Shown piece after piece: positions 17,937 through 26,888 of a stretch of DNA of 64,000 nucleotides. The notes beneath the pieces are model-generated. The model did not search any database. It was not told where the DNA came from and worked only from the letters and a program-made list of their open reading frames with translations. The stretch comes from Methylobacterium isbiliense. Its GTDB lineage: Bacteria; Pseudomonadota; Alphaproteobacteria; Rhizobiales; Beijerinckiaceae. Numbering within the stretch: the first letter of the stretch is position 1; every line of letters starts with the position of its first letter. The DNA lies in assembly GCF_022179325.1 (NCBI RefSeq), contig NZ_BPQQ01000009.1:23954-87953 (forward strand), given 5' to 3'. The position numbers and the translations under genes were made by a program.

Positions 17937-18679
17937 TGGTGCGCCACCAGCATCCAGACGGCCATGGCGACCATCATCAGGTTCTCGGTCAGCGAGACGA
18001 AGCCGAGCGGCACCTTGCTCGCCCCGCCGACGCAGGCGCACTTGATCTCGCGCTTGTCGAGGTAGACCGCCTTGAACACCGAGGCCGCCCCGATCGTGCC
18101 GATGAACAGCGCCACCGGGATGGAGAGCCAGTTCAGGGCGCCCGCCACCATCAGGACGCCGGCGATGCCCTCCAGGAAGGGGTAGGCGTAGGCGTAGCGC
18201 ACCCAGCGCTGCGCCAGCAGGTCGTAGCCCAGGAACATCGAGGAGAAGGTCTCGACGTCTTGCAGCTTGAGGATGGCCAGCACGCACATGCTGAAGGCGA
18301 TGAACCACTCGCCCGCCCGCATCGTCAGCGGCGTGCCGTAGGCGGCGTAGCTCGCCGCCAACGCCATCAAGGCGGTCATCGCGAACACGGCGACGACGGG
18401 CGTGTAGCTCGTCGCGTTCGGGTCCTGAACCTCCCTGTCGAGGTGGCGGCGCAGGTCGTCGTAGCCACCGATGCGCCGCCCGCTGATGAAGGTCTGCGGG
18501 GTGGTCTTCACGCCGTGCTCGGCCTTGAAGGCGTCGGTCTCCTCGCGCGTCGTCAGCCAGTGGTCGTCGACCGTGAAGCCCTCGCGTTCGAGCAGGTCCT
18601 TGGTCTTCAGGCCGAACGGGCAGACGTGCTTCTCCATGACCATGCGATAGACGATGGCCCTGCGGGTGGTGTCGAGCAT
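17933..18679 (-). CDS. Glutaredoxin fused to a MauE/DoxX-type membrane domain
   Basis: 248 residues. The N-terminal 80 residues form a glutaredoxin-like domain with CPFG at about 20-23 (a single Cys at the N-terminal redox position), followed by KTTPQTFISG with the cis-Pro region and GGYDDL. Four transmembrane segments follow (about 93-245), of the MauE/DoxX type. The ATG at 18679 has GAGGAG upstream. Such fusions probably pass electrons to or from periplasmic thiols or metals. It overlaps the DUF4396 gene. Confidence 0.85.
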   Translation of the reverse strand: MLDTTRRAIVYRMVMEKHVCPFGLKTKDLLEREGFTVDDHWLTTREETDAFKAEHGVKTTPQTFISGRRIGGYDDLRRHLDREVQDPNATSYTPVVAVFAMTALMALAASYAAYGTPLTMRAGEWFIAFSMCVLAILKLQDVETFSSMFLGYDLLAQRWVRYAYAYPFLEGIAGVLMVAGALNWLSIPVALFIGTIGAASVFKAVYLDKREIKCACVGGASKVPLGFVSLTENLMMVAMAVWMLVAHH

Positions 18680-18801
18680 GGATCGGCTCCTCGTTGCCGG
18701 CGGTCCTGTTCGAGGGACAACCCGCGAACCGTCGGATCGGGCACGGGCGGCAATGATGCGTCTGCCGGCTCCGCCCGGAGGCCCGCCGAAACCGGTGACG
18801 G

Positions 18802-18969
18802 TCAGCCTGCCAAATCGCCGGCAACGTTGGCCACCGCCAGCAGGCAGAGACCCGCGAGCAAGGACGTCGCGACTACGGCCAGGACCACATCGGAGGCGCG
18901 CGGCGCCGCAGGGCATGGTCCGAAGGCGAGCTTCCGCCAGTGGCCTTTGCGAAGCATGGAACGGGACAT
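18802..18969 (-). CDS. Small single-pass membrane protein
   Basis: 55 residues. The N-terminus is basic (LRKGHWRKL) and one hydrophobic helix covers about residues 29-50. The ATG at 18969 is preceded by AAGGAG. It precedes the glutaredoxin-MauE gene on the same strand by about 120 bp and probably belongs to the same cluster. No family is recognised. Confidence 0.6.
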   Translation of the reverse strand: MSRSMLRKGHWRKLAFGPCPAAPRASDVVLAVVATSLLAGLCLLAVANVAGDLAG

Positions 18970-19045
18970 GATGGGTCTCCTTCGCCCGGTTCGCTCCGGG
19001 GCGTGCGAATCGGGCTAGACCGTCGGCGTTCGCGAACGACCGGCA

Positions 19046-19342
19046 TCAGGACACGAGGATACCGGCCAGGCCGACGAGCAGGAGCAGACCCACCGCCATC
19101 CCGCACGCAGCCGACAGCGGCCACGGGGTGGAGCCGTCGCCGTTGTCGTTGGCCGGACCCGGCAGCTCGCTCGGCCAGCGCCGCCACCGTCGGCAGGTCG
19201 ACGGGGCCTGCAGGACCGACGGGCCCGATCCGGCGTCAGGGCGATGGCGACACGACATGACCTGGATATCGGATGCCGCGGCCGCCAGTGGCAGTGCCGC
19301 CAAGGACGCATCGGAGGTCGGCTTCGGCCGATGCCAGGCCAC
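19046..19342 (-). CDS. Possible small membrane protein
   Basis: The C-terminal part reads GPANDNGDGSTPWPL followed by a hydrophobic segment (AVGLLLLVGLAGILVS), which looks like a real membrane tail. The N-terminal part is less natural and the start is uncertain. A different frame over 19236-19481 (starting MRATIVRKARLAW) is an alternative. The two could be pieces of one damaged gene. Support is weak. Confidence 0.3.
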   Translation of the reverse strand: MAWHRPKPTSDASLAALPLAAAASDIQVMSCRHRPDAGSGPSVLQAPSTCRRWRRWPSELPGPANDNGDGSTPWPLSAACGMAVGLLLLVGLAGILVS

Positions 19343-19481
19343 CGCCGAGGCGTGCCCAGTCCTCGATGGACACGTCCGCCGGGATCGTCGGCACCTGGGC
19401 GTCGCCCGTGCCGACCGCGCTTCCGGTCTCCGCCCGTCTTCCCCAAGCGAGCCGAGCCTTCCGAACGATGGTTGCCCTCAT

Positions 19482-19842
19482 GTCTCTCCCTCGTCCCTGT
19501 GACCGGATCGGACGGGCACCGCCGCCCGCACGATGGCGGCAGGGTCGGCGGCTCCGGTTTAAGCTTTCGTGAACCAAACCGGCCGCGCAAGCCGACCCCG
19601 AGGACGCGCCCAGAGGCGTGTCAGGTTTGTCCTGACAGGAATACGGTCTTCTCCGACTGCGCGCCCATCCCCGGCGCCACAAATCACCCTATGGGCGGGG
19701 AGAGGGACGCCGAGCCCGAGCGTCCCCGGCGGTCCGGCGCAGCAACGTCCGGCCCGCGGGCTAAGGCATAGGCCACCCCGTCGAACCCGTCACGGTCGTG
19801 GCCCGCAAGGGTCAGTCACCACCATGACGGAGCTGATACCCG
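19482..19842 (+). other. Intergenic stretch upstream of the Gly/Arg-rich secreted protein
   Basis: About 360 bp without a convincing gene on either strand. The promoter of the gene at 19843 is presumably here, but I cannot place its elements with confidence. Confidence 0.3.
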
Positions 19843-20265
19843 ATGAAACGTCTCGCACTGGCCCTCGCGGCCGTATCGAGCCTGATACTGTTCTCGCCGT
19901 CGAGCGAGGCGCGGCCCTTCGGCAGGGGCCATGGCTTCCACCATGGCGGTTTCGCCGGCCACCACGGCGGCTTCCGAGGCGTCCGCCACGGCTTCCGTGG
20001 ACACCGTTCGGTCGGCTTCCGTGGCTATCGCCGCGGCTTCGGCGGGTACCGTCGCGTCGGTTTCGGAGGTTCGCGCTACGGCTACGGGCGACGCTACGGC
20101 TACCGCCGCGGCTATCCCGGTCTCGGCCTGGCTGCCGGCCTCGGGCTCGGCCTCGCCGCAACGGCGGTCCGGCCGGCCTACTACGGGGGATACGGCGGCT
20201 ACGGTTATGCCCCGGTCGGATACGGATACGGCGCCCGCGGCTCCTACTGCACCTGCGGCTACTGA
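19843..20265 (+). CDS. Secreted Gly/Arg/Tyr/His-rich protein
   Basis: 140 residues. A signal peptide (MKRLALALAAVSSLILF, cleavage near SSEA) is followed by repeats of short HGG, GFRG and GYRR units and a C-terminal Gly/Tyr-rich part ending in CTCGY. A Gly-Leu-Ala stretch at about 93-107 could insert in or contact a membrane. Proteins of this type are common in Rhizobiales and are thought to be periplasmic or surface-associated; the function is unknown. A hairpin follows the stop codon. Confidence 0.8.
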   Translation: MKRLALALAAVSSLILFSPSSEARPFGRGHGFHHGGFAGHHGGFRGVRHGFRGHRSVGFRGYRRGFGGYRRVGFGGSRYGYGRRYGYRRGYPGLGLAAGLGLGLAATAVRPAYYGGYGGYGYAPVGYGYGARGSYCTCGY

Positions 20266-20275
20266 CCTCCGTCGA

Positions 20276-20303
20276 GGAGACCCGGCATTCCCGCCGGGTC
20301 TCC
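20276..20303 (+). terminator. Strong GC hairpin, terminator-like
   Basis: A perfect 11-bp stem (GGAGACCCGGC / GCCGGGTCTCC) with a 6-base loop lies 10 bp after the stop of the Gly/Arg-rich gene. No T tract follows, so it may end or stabilise the transcript rather than act as a classical intrinsic terminator. Confidence 0.6.
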
Positions 20304-20384
20304 ACCCATTCCCGACTCCCTCGGCGTGCGCCGGTCCGACCTCGGGACGGGTCGAGCCCACGTCAGCATAGAAAGGTGAAACCG

Positions 20385-20882
20385 ATGAAGAACCTCGCAC
20401 TCGGCGTCTTCCTCGCGAGTTCCGTGCTCGCCAGCCCCGCGCTCGCCCAGGACAAGGCGGCCCAGCCGCCCGCCGACGCTCAGACCAACCAGATGAAAAC
20501 GCCGCCGGCCGGCACCGCGATGCCGACCTCGGCTGGCGGCATGGGCGGCATGACCATGGCCGACACCGCGACCGCCAAGATCAAGTTCGTCACCGCCAAG
20601 CCGGCCGAGGTGACCTCGTCGAAGCTCGTCGGCAAGAACCTCTACAACAACAAGAACGAGACCATCGGCGAGGTCGAGGATCTCGTCATCGACAACGGCA
20701 AGACGGTCACCGGCGTCGTCGTCAGCGTCGGCGGCTTCCTCGGCATGGGCGAGCGCTACGTGCTGGTCGACCCCTCGTCGATCTTCCTGCACAAGGCGGA
20801 CGGCAAGCTCAAGGCGATGGTCGACACCGACAAGGACGCACTGAAGAACGCGCCCGAGTTCAAGTACAACAAGAACTCCTGA
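20385..20882 (+). CDS. Secreted PRC-barrel domain protein
   Basis: 165 residues. A signal peptide ends at ASPALA (about residue 21). A Pro/Met/Gly-rich linker (25-65) leads to a PRC-barrel domain with SSKLVGKNLYN, NETIGEVEDLVID and VGGFLGMGERYVLV. Alphaproteobacterial secreted PRC-barrel proteins are widespread, and their role (possibly stress or envelope adaptation) is not settled. AAGG precedes the ATG by about 8 bases. Hairpins on both sides suggest a single-gene transcript. Confidence 0.9.
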   Translation: MKNLALGVFLASSVLASPALAQDKAAQPPADAQTNQMKTPPAGTAMPTSAGGMGGMTMADTATAKIKFVTAKPAEVTSSKLVGKNLYNNKNETIGEVEDLVIDNGKTVTGVVVSVGGFLGMGERYVLVDPSSIFLHKADGKLKAMVDTDKDALKNAPEFKYNKNS

Positions 20883-20890
20883 CCCCCGAT

Positions 20891-20918
20891 GCGTGGTCCC
20901 GTGTCCGCGGGGCCACGC
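20891..20918 (+). terminator. Hairpin after the PRC-barrel gene
   Basis: An 11-bp stem (GCGTGGTCCCG / CGGGGCCACGC, one T-G wobble) with a 6-base loop starts 9 bp after the stop codon. It has no T run. Confidence 0.55.
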
Positions 20919-21068
20919 CCAAGCATTCCAGCGCCCGGGCGGTGTCGGGATGAACCTGACAGGCGTCGGTGAGAACGGCGGCGCCCGGCGAAACCGCTTG
21001 TCGCCGGCTAGGATACGGGCGCTACTCGAAGCCACTTCGTAAACGTCGAGGCGGTGGAGGGAGTGGCG

Positions 21069-21284
21069 ATGCTCATGGACGTCATCATGCAGGGATCCCG
21101 CGCCCGGGCTCTCGGGCGACCGCGGGATGCATGCCCCCATCCGGCCGACTCCCGCGAGCGCCGGGCCTGGTACGAGGGTTACGATGGATCGACCTGGGAC
21201 TTCGCAGAGCGAGTTCCCCATCCGGCCGTGACGGCTCGCGGCCCCGCGACCAGGAACGGGGCGGTTGACCCGAACTTGGTCTAG
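21069..21284 (+). CDS. RMF/CrpP-like small protein
   Basis: 71 residues. The segment GSRARALGRPRDACPHP followed by RRAWYEGYDG matches the pattern of ribosome modulation factor and CrpP-like proteins (GxxAxxxGxxxxxCPxxxxxxRxxWxxGW/Y). In Enterobacteria, RMF dimerises ribosomes in stationary phase. Whether this protein binds ribosomes is inference. GGAGGGA lies 6 bases before the ATG at 21069. A frameshifted relative lies at 63118-63311. Confidence 0.65.
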   Translation: MLMDVIMQGSRARALGRPRDACPHPADSRERRAWYEGYDGSTWDFAERVPHPAVTARGPATRNGAVDPNLV

Positions 21285-21367
21285 GTCGCGGACCTTTCTC
21301 TCGACCCCTGGTTTCCCTGGCCCTTAGGCAGAAATTTGAGGACCGTCGGGAAGGCGGCGGAGAGGCG

Positions 21368-21760
21368 ATGGGACGGAAGCGACCCCGCTCGTTCGAGGGC
21401 CGGACCTTCGGGAGCCTCGAACGGGTGGTCACCGCCCTGGTCGAGGCGGGCTTGCAGGACTGTGCGGCCGCGCCGCCGAACCTCGTCGAACGGCAGCGGG
21501 ACCTGGAACGGAACGCCGCCACCGGGGGCGACCGCCAGGTCCTGCAGGTGATCGCGTCGGGACGTCGCCTCCTCGGCGACGAGCAGACGGTGACCGACCA
21601 GCGCGTGCTGACGGATGACGGCATGGCCGGCATGCCTGTCGAGGGCAGCGCGGTCTCGGCCGACCCTGTGGTGGAGAGCATGGCTCTGCCGGTCTCACCG
21701 GCGGGAACGTCCGCTACGGCCCCGCCTGATCGGTTGCCCCCGCATGTCCGCCGGACGTGA
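21368..21760 (+). CDS. Hypothetical protein overlapping the histidine kinase start
   Basis: 130 residues, mildly acidic, with a natural-looking helical N-terminal half (SLERVVTALVEAGLQD, LVERQRDLERN). GGAGAGG precedes the ATG. The 3' end overlaps the start of the NarL-type kinase by 17 bp in another frame. No family is recognised. It may be a real gene cotranscribed with the kinase, or a chance ORF in GC-rich DNA. Confidence 0.35.
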   Translation: MGRKRPRSFEGRTFGSLERVVTALVEAGLQDCAAAPPNLVERQRDLERNAATGGDRQVLQVIASGRRLLGDEQTVTDQRVLTDDGMAGMPVEGSAVSADPVVESMALPVSPAGTSATAPPDRLPPHVRRT

Positions 21761-23816
21761 GAACGGCGATGCCGGCCGCCCCGAGATCCATCGCGGCAAC
21801 GGCAGGACCTTTGTCGCGCTCGCGGTGGCGGCCGCCATTCCCGTGCTGCTGCTCAGCGGCTGGGTGGCGACGCTCATGGCGCAACAGGAACGTGGACTGA
21901 CCCGCAGCGCCGCCGTGGCGAGCGCGGCCCGGGTGGCCGAGCGCGTCGCCTCCGACATCGCCACGCAGATCGCGGTCCTCCGAGCCGAGGCCGCCTCGGC
22001 GAGCCTCGACCGGCCGGACCTCACCGCCTTCTATGCCGAGGCCGAGCGGCTGAGGCGGGAGCACCCGCTCTGGGAGACCGTCGAGCTCGCCGGTCCCGAC
22101 GGCGTCCAGGTCGTCAACCTGCTCCGCTCCCTTGACGACGAGCTCGGACCCACCGCCGACCGCGCGAGCTTCGATGCGGTGGTACGGACGGGGCGGCCGG
22201 TGGTCGGCGGGATCGGGCCGCTCGGGCCGATCTCGGGCAAGCGCCTCGTCGCGCTGCGGGTGCCGGTCGTCCGGGACGGAACGCTCCGCCACGTCCTCTC
22301 GGTCGGTCTCGCCACGAGCGCGGTCAGCGCGATCCTTCGCGACGCGGGCGCGCCGGAGGGCTGGGTCGGAACCATCGTCGATGCGGCGGGCAACACCATC
22401 GCACGCACCCGGGCCGAGGCGGAGGAACTCGGCCACCCCGCCGGCGCCGCCCTGCTGGCGGCGATCCGGCGGGAGCCGCAGGGCTTCTACACCGGATCGA
22501 CGCTGGAAGGGCCGGACGTCGAGGTCGTCTACCGCACCCTGAAGGACACCGGTGGCTGGTCGGTGCATTTCGGTATGCCGGTCGCCACGCTGAACGCGCC
22601 GGTTTCGCGTTCCTACCTCCTGCTGGCCGGCGGCAGCGTGCTGAGCATCGGCCTCGGCCTCGCATTGGTCGGGCTGGTCGGGCGCGACATGGCCCAGCGG
22701 AGGGCGGGCGAGCAGGCGCGCTTCGCCCTCGCCCTGCGGTCGAGCGAGGAGCAGGGCGCCGTCGCCGCCGAGGCCGCGGAGCTCGGCACCCTACGGTGGG
22801 ATACGGCCGAGGAGACCGTGACGGCCTCCCGACGCGCCGCCGAGCTCTTGGGTTGGGAAGCGGAGGTGCCGGAGGGGCGCGAAATGACCGCGGATGCCGA
22901 CATCGCCTTCCGGGCGGTCGACGCCGGCGACCGGGAGCGGATGGCGGCGGAGATGCGGCGAAGCCTCGCCGAGGGCAAGCCCCTCGATGTGGAGTTCCGG
23001 GTCTTTCAGGCTGGTTCGGTGTCGCGCTGGGTGCGCCTGACCGGGCGAGCGCCTCGGCTTCGGCAGGGGGACCCCTCGGGCCTCGTCTACGGCGTGGTCT
23101 CGGACATCGAGCCGCGCAAGCGGGCCGAGGCGGAGCGGCTCGACCTGCTGCGCCGCCTCGGCGAGGCGCAGGAGAACGAACAGCGCCGGATCGCCCGCGA
23201 GCTGCACGACCAGGTCGGCCAGACGGTGACCGGCCTGTCGCTCGGCCTCAAGGGGTTGGAACGTCTGCTCGACGCGCAGGAAACCTCGGCCGAAGCCGGA
23301 CGGCAGATCCAGTGGCTGCAGCGCCTCGCCGGCGAGATCGGGCGCGACATCCACCGCGCCGCCATCGACCTGCGCCCGACCGCCCTGGACGACCTCGGGC
23401 TGCGCGAGGCGCTGGCGACGCTGCTGCGCGAGTGGGGACAGCGCCACGGCGTCCGATCCGACCTGGAGTTCGTCGGGGATGCGTCGCGCCTTCCAGCGGC
23501 CGTCGAGAGCGCGGTCTACCGAATCGTGCAGGAGGCGCTCACCAACGTGCTCAAGCACGCCCGCGCGGCGACCGTCAGCGTCTGTGTCGACCGTCGCCCG
23601 GACGAGGTCCAGGTGATCATCGAGGACGACGGCGTCGGCTTCGAGCCCGGCTCCGGCACCTCCCCGTCCGAGGCGCGCACGCCGACCGAGCCGCGGCTGG
23701 GTCTCTCGGGCATCCGCGAGCGTTTGACCCTCCTGAACGGCACGCTCGCACTGGAGGCATCCCCGGGCGTCGGCACCACGCTGTTCGTCCGCATCCCGGT
23801 GACGCCAGCCGCCTGA
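21744..23816 (+). CDS. NarL-type sensor histidine kinase (Cache, PAS, HisKA_3)
   Basis: 690 residues. A transmembrane helix at about 23-44 is followed by a periplasmic Cache-like sensor (about 50-285), a second helix (about 292-313) and a PAS domain (about 330-450). The HisKA_3 segment ELHDQVGQTVTGLSLGL puts the phosphoacceptor His at about 488. The HATPase domain has EALTNVLKHARA, DDGVGF and GLSGIRERL. It pairs with the LuxR-type regulator that follows after 18 bp. The ligand is unknown. Confidence 0.93.
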   Translation: MSAGRENGDAGRPEIHRGNGRTFVALAVAAAIPVLLLSGWVATLMAQQERGLTRSAAVASAARVAERVASDIATQIAVLRAEAASASLDRPDLTAFYAEAERLRREHPLWETVELAGPDGVQVVNLLRSLDDELGPTADRASFDAVVRTGRPVVGGIGPLGPISGKRLVALRVPVVRDGTLRHVLSVGLATSAVSAILRDAGAPEGWVGTIVDAAGNTIARTRAEAEELGHPAGAALLAAIRREPQGFYTGSTLEGPDVEVVYRTLKDTGGWSVHFGMPVATLNAPVSRSYLLLAGGSVLSIGLGLALVGLVGRDMAQRRAGEQARFALALRSSEEQGAVAAEAAELGTLRWDTAEETVTASRRAAELLGWEAEVPEGREMTADADIAFRAVDAGDRERMAAEMRRSLAEGKPLDVEFRVFQAGSVSRWVRLTGRAPRLRQGDPSGLVYGVVSDIEPRKRAEAERLDLLRRLGEAQENEQRRIARELHDQVGQTVTGLSLGLKGLERLLDAQETSAEAGRQIQWLQRLAGEIGRDIHRAAIDLRPTALDDLGLREALATLLREWGQRHGVRSDLEFVGDASRLPAAVESAVYRIVQEALTNVLKHARAATVSVCVDRRPDEVQVIIEDDGVGFEPGSGTSPSEARTPTEPRLGLSGIRERLTLLNGTLALEASPGVGTTLFVRIPVTPAA

Positions 23817-23834
23817 CCCACGAGGGGGAACAGC

Positions 23835-24500
23835 ATGGACCGTATTCGCGTCATCCTGGCCGACGACCATCCGGTCGTCCTCGCGGGCATCCGGGCGCTA
23901 CTCAACGCCGACCCGGAGGTCGAGCTCGTCGGCGAGGCCACCGACGGCGGAGAGGCGCTGCCGATGATCCGCGCCGTCGCGCCCGACGTCGCCGTGGTCG
24001 ACGTCTCGATGCCCGGACTGAACGGCCTCGAATTGACGGAGCGGGTGAAGGGTGAATGCCCCGGCACCCGGGTGCTGGTGCTGACCGTCCACGAGGACGC
24101 GGCCTACGTGCAGCCGCTGATGAGAGCCGGCGCGCGCGGCTACCTCCTCAAACGCTCGGCCGCGGACGACCTGCTCCGGGCGGTCCGGGCCGTGGCCTCC
24201 GGCGGCGTCTATCTCGACCCCTCCATTGCCGGCCACGCCCTGGCGGAAACTTCCGGCTCGGACGGGCGCCCGGGCACGGCGGAAGGCCGCGAGCCGCTGA
24301 GCCCGCGCGAAGCCGAGACCTTGCGGTTGATCGCGCAAGGCTTCAGCAACAAGGAGATCGCCCGGCGCATCGACGTCAGCGTGAAGTCGGTCGAGACCTA
24401 CAAGGCTCGGGCCGCCGAGAAGCTCGGGTTGCGGACCCGCGCCGAGATCATCCGCTACGGCGCCGCGAACGGCTGGTTCGACGCCTTGGCCTTGCGGTAG
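23835..24500 (+). CDS. NarL/FixJ-family response regulator
   Basis: 221 residues. The receiver domain has the acidic pair Asp10-Asp11, phosphoacceptor Asp56 (VVDVSMPG) and the Lys of LLKRSA. The C-terminal LuxR helix-turn-helix starts at LSPREAETLRLIAQGFSNKEIA. The ATG follows AGGGGG. It is the partner of the HisKA_3 kinase immediately upstream. Its target promoters are not evident here. Confidence 0.95.
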   Translation: MDRIRVILADDHPVVLAGIRALLNADPEVELVGEATDGGEALPMIRAVAPDVAVVDVSMPGLNGLELTERVKGECPGTRVLVLTVHEDAAYVQPLMRAGARGYLLKRSAADDLLRAVRAVASGGVYLDPSIAGHALAETSGSDGRPGTAEGREPLSPREAETLRLIAQGFSNKEIARRIDVSVKSVETYKARAAEKLGLRTRAEIIRYGAANGWFDALALR

Positions 24501-24569
24501 CGCCATACCTTTCACTCCGCCGCGCACGCCACGGCCCGAACGGGCCTGCCGCAGAGTGTTTCCCGACGA

Positions 24570-24836
24570 TCATCGGCTCCTTGCGTCGCGCGCCTTCGAT
24601 GGGGCGGGCGTACCCCGGACCGACGACCCCCTCCTCGTGATGATCGGAGGAGTCCCGACCGCGCCGGGCTTTGCCTTAGGTAGGGTGCGGTCCTTCGTGA
24701 GTGCCCGCGCGCGATCCACCGGCCCCCCGTCCTGCGCGGCGGCCGGTTGCGGCACCAAGCCTCCTGCGAAGGCCATCAACGGGATGATCACGAGCGAGCG
24801 TGCCAGGGTCGAACCATATCTCGGCTTGTCGATCAT
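24570..24836 (-). CDS. Small secreted hypothetical protein
   Basis: 88 residues. A long signal peptide (hydrophobic core SLVIIPLMAFAGGLV, cleavage near PAAAQ) precedes a short basic, Pro-rich mature part. No family is recognised. It converges with the response regulator gene. Confidence 0.5.
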   Translation of the reverse strand: MIDKPRYGSTLARSLVIIPLMAFAGGLVPQPAAAQDGGPVDRARALTKDRTLPKAKPGAVGTPPIITRRGSSVRGTPAPSKARDARSR

Positions 24837-24948
24837 CGGATCCTCGTCAGGCGCGGTCCTTCGCTCAACTTGTACAGCCGCCGCTTGATCCCGACGGGTC
24901 GACCCCGCAGGCGCCACGCCCTTCATCGACCGAGCGTGCATTGCTCAT

Positions 24949-26253
24949 TCACCCGACGGATCGATCCGCTCCGGTCCTCACCCGGACGAAGCGAGCGTGC
25001 CGCTCCTCAAGGTCGGCGAGGTCGCTCGGGTCGGCGACGTCGCGCCGCGCGGCGGCCAGGACGAGGTCGGCATGGCGCCCGAGCTTGGTCAGGCGCGAGG
25101 TCAGCCGCTCGACCTCTGCGGCGCGTGTCAGGACGTCCAGCATCCGCGCGAGCACGTGGACCGAGCCGGCGGCGTTCTGGCGGATCATGTGGAACATCGC
25201 GTCGCACAGGCCGTCGTAGTCCGTCACCGGATGGACGAGCACGATGCGACCCTCGCGCGCGACGGCCCCGGTCGGCAGGTGGCGCGGCGCGATCCGGCAC
25301 AGGGCGTCGCCCAGGTGGTCCAGCACGCTGCCCGCCGTCATCGGGTCGTTGATGCCGGGCGAGAGCGCCCGCACCGCGATTTCGACGAGTTGCCGCACCG
25401 AGTATTCGAGATCCTGCAACGCCGCGGGGCGGCGTCCGAAAGTGAGCGCGCGGCCGACGGCCTCGGCGGCGTCCTCGACGCCCGCGGAAAGGAAGGCGAC
25501 CGGGAATCCCCGTGGCACGAAATCGCCCGGACGAACCCTCAGGGCAAGGACGACGCGCCGCTCGTGCGCCCAGTCGGCGAGGCCATCCGTGTCGACCGCC
25601 TGCAGGTAGCCGCCGTCCGCCGGCGCGACCGGGCCGCCGCGCAGGGCTTCCGTCGGTGGCTGGACATCGGCCTCGTCGCGCGTCCGAGCCTCGACGGCCG
25701 CGCAGAGGTCGCGGTGGACGGCGTCGACCACCGTCTCGACGTTGATGCTGGTGGCGACGTGGTGGACGAACCACACCAGCGTCCCGAGAGAGACCAGCGC
25801 CAGCAGCACGGCACCCGAGATGGCGAGGTGCGGGACGAAGGTCTCCTCCTCGACGGTGCGCACCGTGCGCAGCACCATCAGCGCGTAGGCGAAGGTGCCG
25901 AGGAAGATGCCGAGCACGAGTTGGTTGCGGGCGTCGCGCACGAAGTTGCGCAGCAGCCGCGGTCCCATCTGGTTCGAGGCCAGCGTCAGCGCCGCGATGG
26001 TGATGGAGAAGGTGGTGCCCGCCACCCCGATGGTGGAGGAAGCCACCGCGCTGAGCAGCGCCCGCGCGCCCTCGGCGCCGCCGGTCCAGCCCCAGTCCGC
26101 GTCCGGGGAGGACGGGTCGTAACCGGCGATGTGCGCGGTCTCCAGCCCCACGGCGACCTGCGCCAGACCGATGCAGGCGAGCACGACGAGGGCCGGCCGC
26201 AGCCAGAATTGGTCGCCCAGGAACTCGATCCAGGCCCGTATCCTCGCCCTCAC
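24949..26253 (-). CDS. DUF2254 membrane protein
   Basis: 434 residues. Four transmembrane segments lie in the N-terminal 160 residues. Between the second and third is the conserved stretch STIGVAGTTFSITIAALTLASNQMGPRLLRNF that defines DUF2254. A soluble C-terminal region of about 270 residues follows. Function is unknown. It sits in a run of membrane-transport genes with MgtC and NhaA on the same strand. Confidence 0.88.
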   Translation of the reverse strand: MRARIRAWIEFLGDQFWLRPALVVLACIGLAQVAVGLETAHIAGYDPSSPDADWGWTGGAEGARALLSAVASSTIGVAGTTFSITIAALTLASNQMGPRLLRNFVRDARNQLVLGIFLGTFAYALMVLRTVRTVEEETFVPHLAISGAVLLALVSLGTLVWFVHHVATSINVETVVDAVHRDLCAAVEARTRDEADVQPPTEALRGGPVAPADGGYLQAVDTDGLADWAHERRVVLALRVRPGDFVPRGFPVAFLSAGVEDAAEAVGRALTFGRRPAALQDLEYSVRQLVEIAVRALSPGINDPMTAGSVLDHLGDALCRIAPRHLPTGAVAREGRIVLVHPVTDYDGLCDAMFHMIRQNAAGSVHVLARMLDVLTRAAEVERLTSRLTKLGRHADLVLAAARRDVADPSDLADLEERHARFVRVRTGADRSVG

Positions 26254-26319
26254 CGGCGCCCCTCCCGTTCCGCCGCCCGAACCCGGGCGGGTGCCACTTT
26301 CCCGCTCATCGACATCGGC

Positions 26320-26799
26320 TCAATCCTCCGCTTCCTCCCGGGCGAGACCGACCCGCTTGAGCGCGGTGATCAGCACCAGGATGGCCAGCCCGAAGCCCAT
26401 CGCCGCCGCGAGCAGCGTGAACTGCGCGGCGCCGGCCACGATGCCGGCCGAGGCCGCGAGCCACACGCTGGCGGCCGTCGTGAGGTTGCGGACGGTTCGC
26501 TCCGCGTCGCCCCGGGCGACGAAGATCATACCGGCCGCGATGAAGCCGATGGCCTGCGCAAGCCCTTGAATGACGCGCAGGGGATCGGCGTCACCGCCGC
26601 GGGCCTGCACCTCGGCGTAGAGGCTCAGGGCCGAGGTGGTGATGACCGCGGAACTCAAGGCGACGAGGGCGTGCGTACGGATGCCGGCGTCCTTGCCCTT
26701 GCGCTCCCGCTCGAAGCCGAGCGCCAGCCCGCAGACCGTGGCCGAGCCGAGCCGGAGGAGGATGTCCGTCAACGAGATGGCGGTGGCGTCGAGAAGCAT
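26320..26799 (-). CDS. MgtC/SapB-family membrane protein
   Basis: 159 residues with about five transmembrane segments. The MgtC pattern is clear: RLGSATVCGLALGFERERKGKDAGIRTHALVAL, then QAIGFIAAGMIF and NLTTAASVWLAASAGIVAG. The long C-terminal ACT-like domain of Salmonella MgtC is absent, as in the short SapB-type members. The family modulates ATP synthase or magnesium and acid stress adaptation; the role here is not shown. Confidence 0.9.
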   Translation of the reverse strand: MLLDATAISLTDILLRLGSATVCGLALGFERERKGKDAGIRTHALVALSSAVITTSALSLYAEVQARGGDADPLRVIQGLAQAIGFIAAGMIFVARGDAERTVRNLTTAASVWLAASAGIVAGAAQFTLLAAAMGFGLAILVLITALKRVGLAREEAED

Positions 26800-26888
26800 G
26801 AACGGGTCCGGTCCCCCCGGGAGGTTTGGCGAGTGTCGAGGGTTCAACACGCGCCGGCCGCCCCCTTTCCCGGATTGGCCCGCTCGGT

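Noticed and set aside
17187-18824. One 545-residue minus-strand protein covering DUF4396 and the upstream gene
   Set aside because: Only the last 249 residues are natural. The upstream part is a frame-shifted reading of the glutaredoxin-MauE gene, which has its own start, stop and ribosome binding site.
20276-20303. Classical rho-independent terminator
   Set aside because: The stem is strong but no T run follows, so it is listed only as terminator-like.
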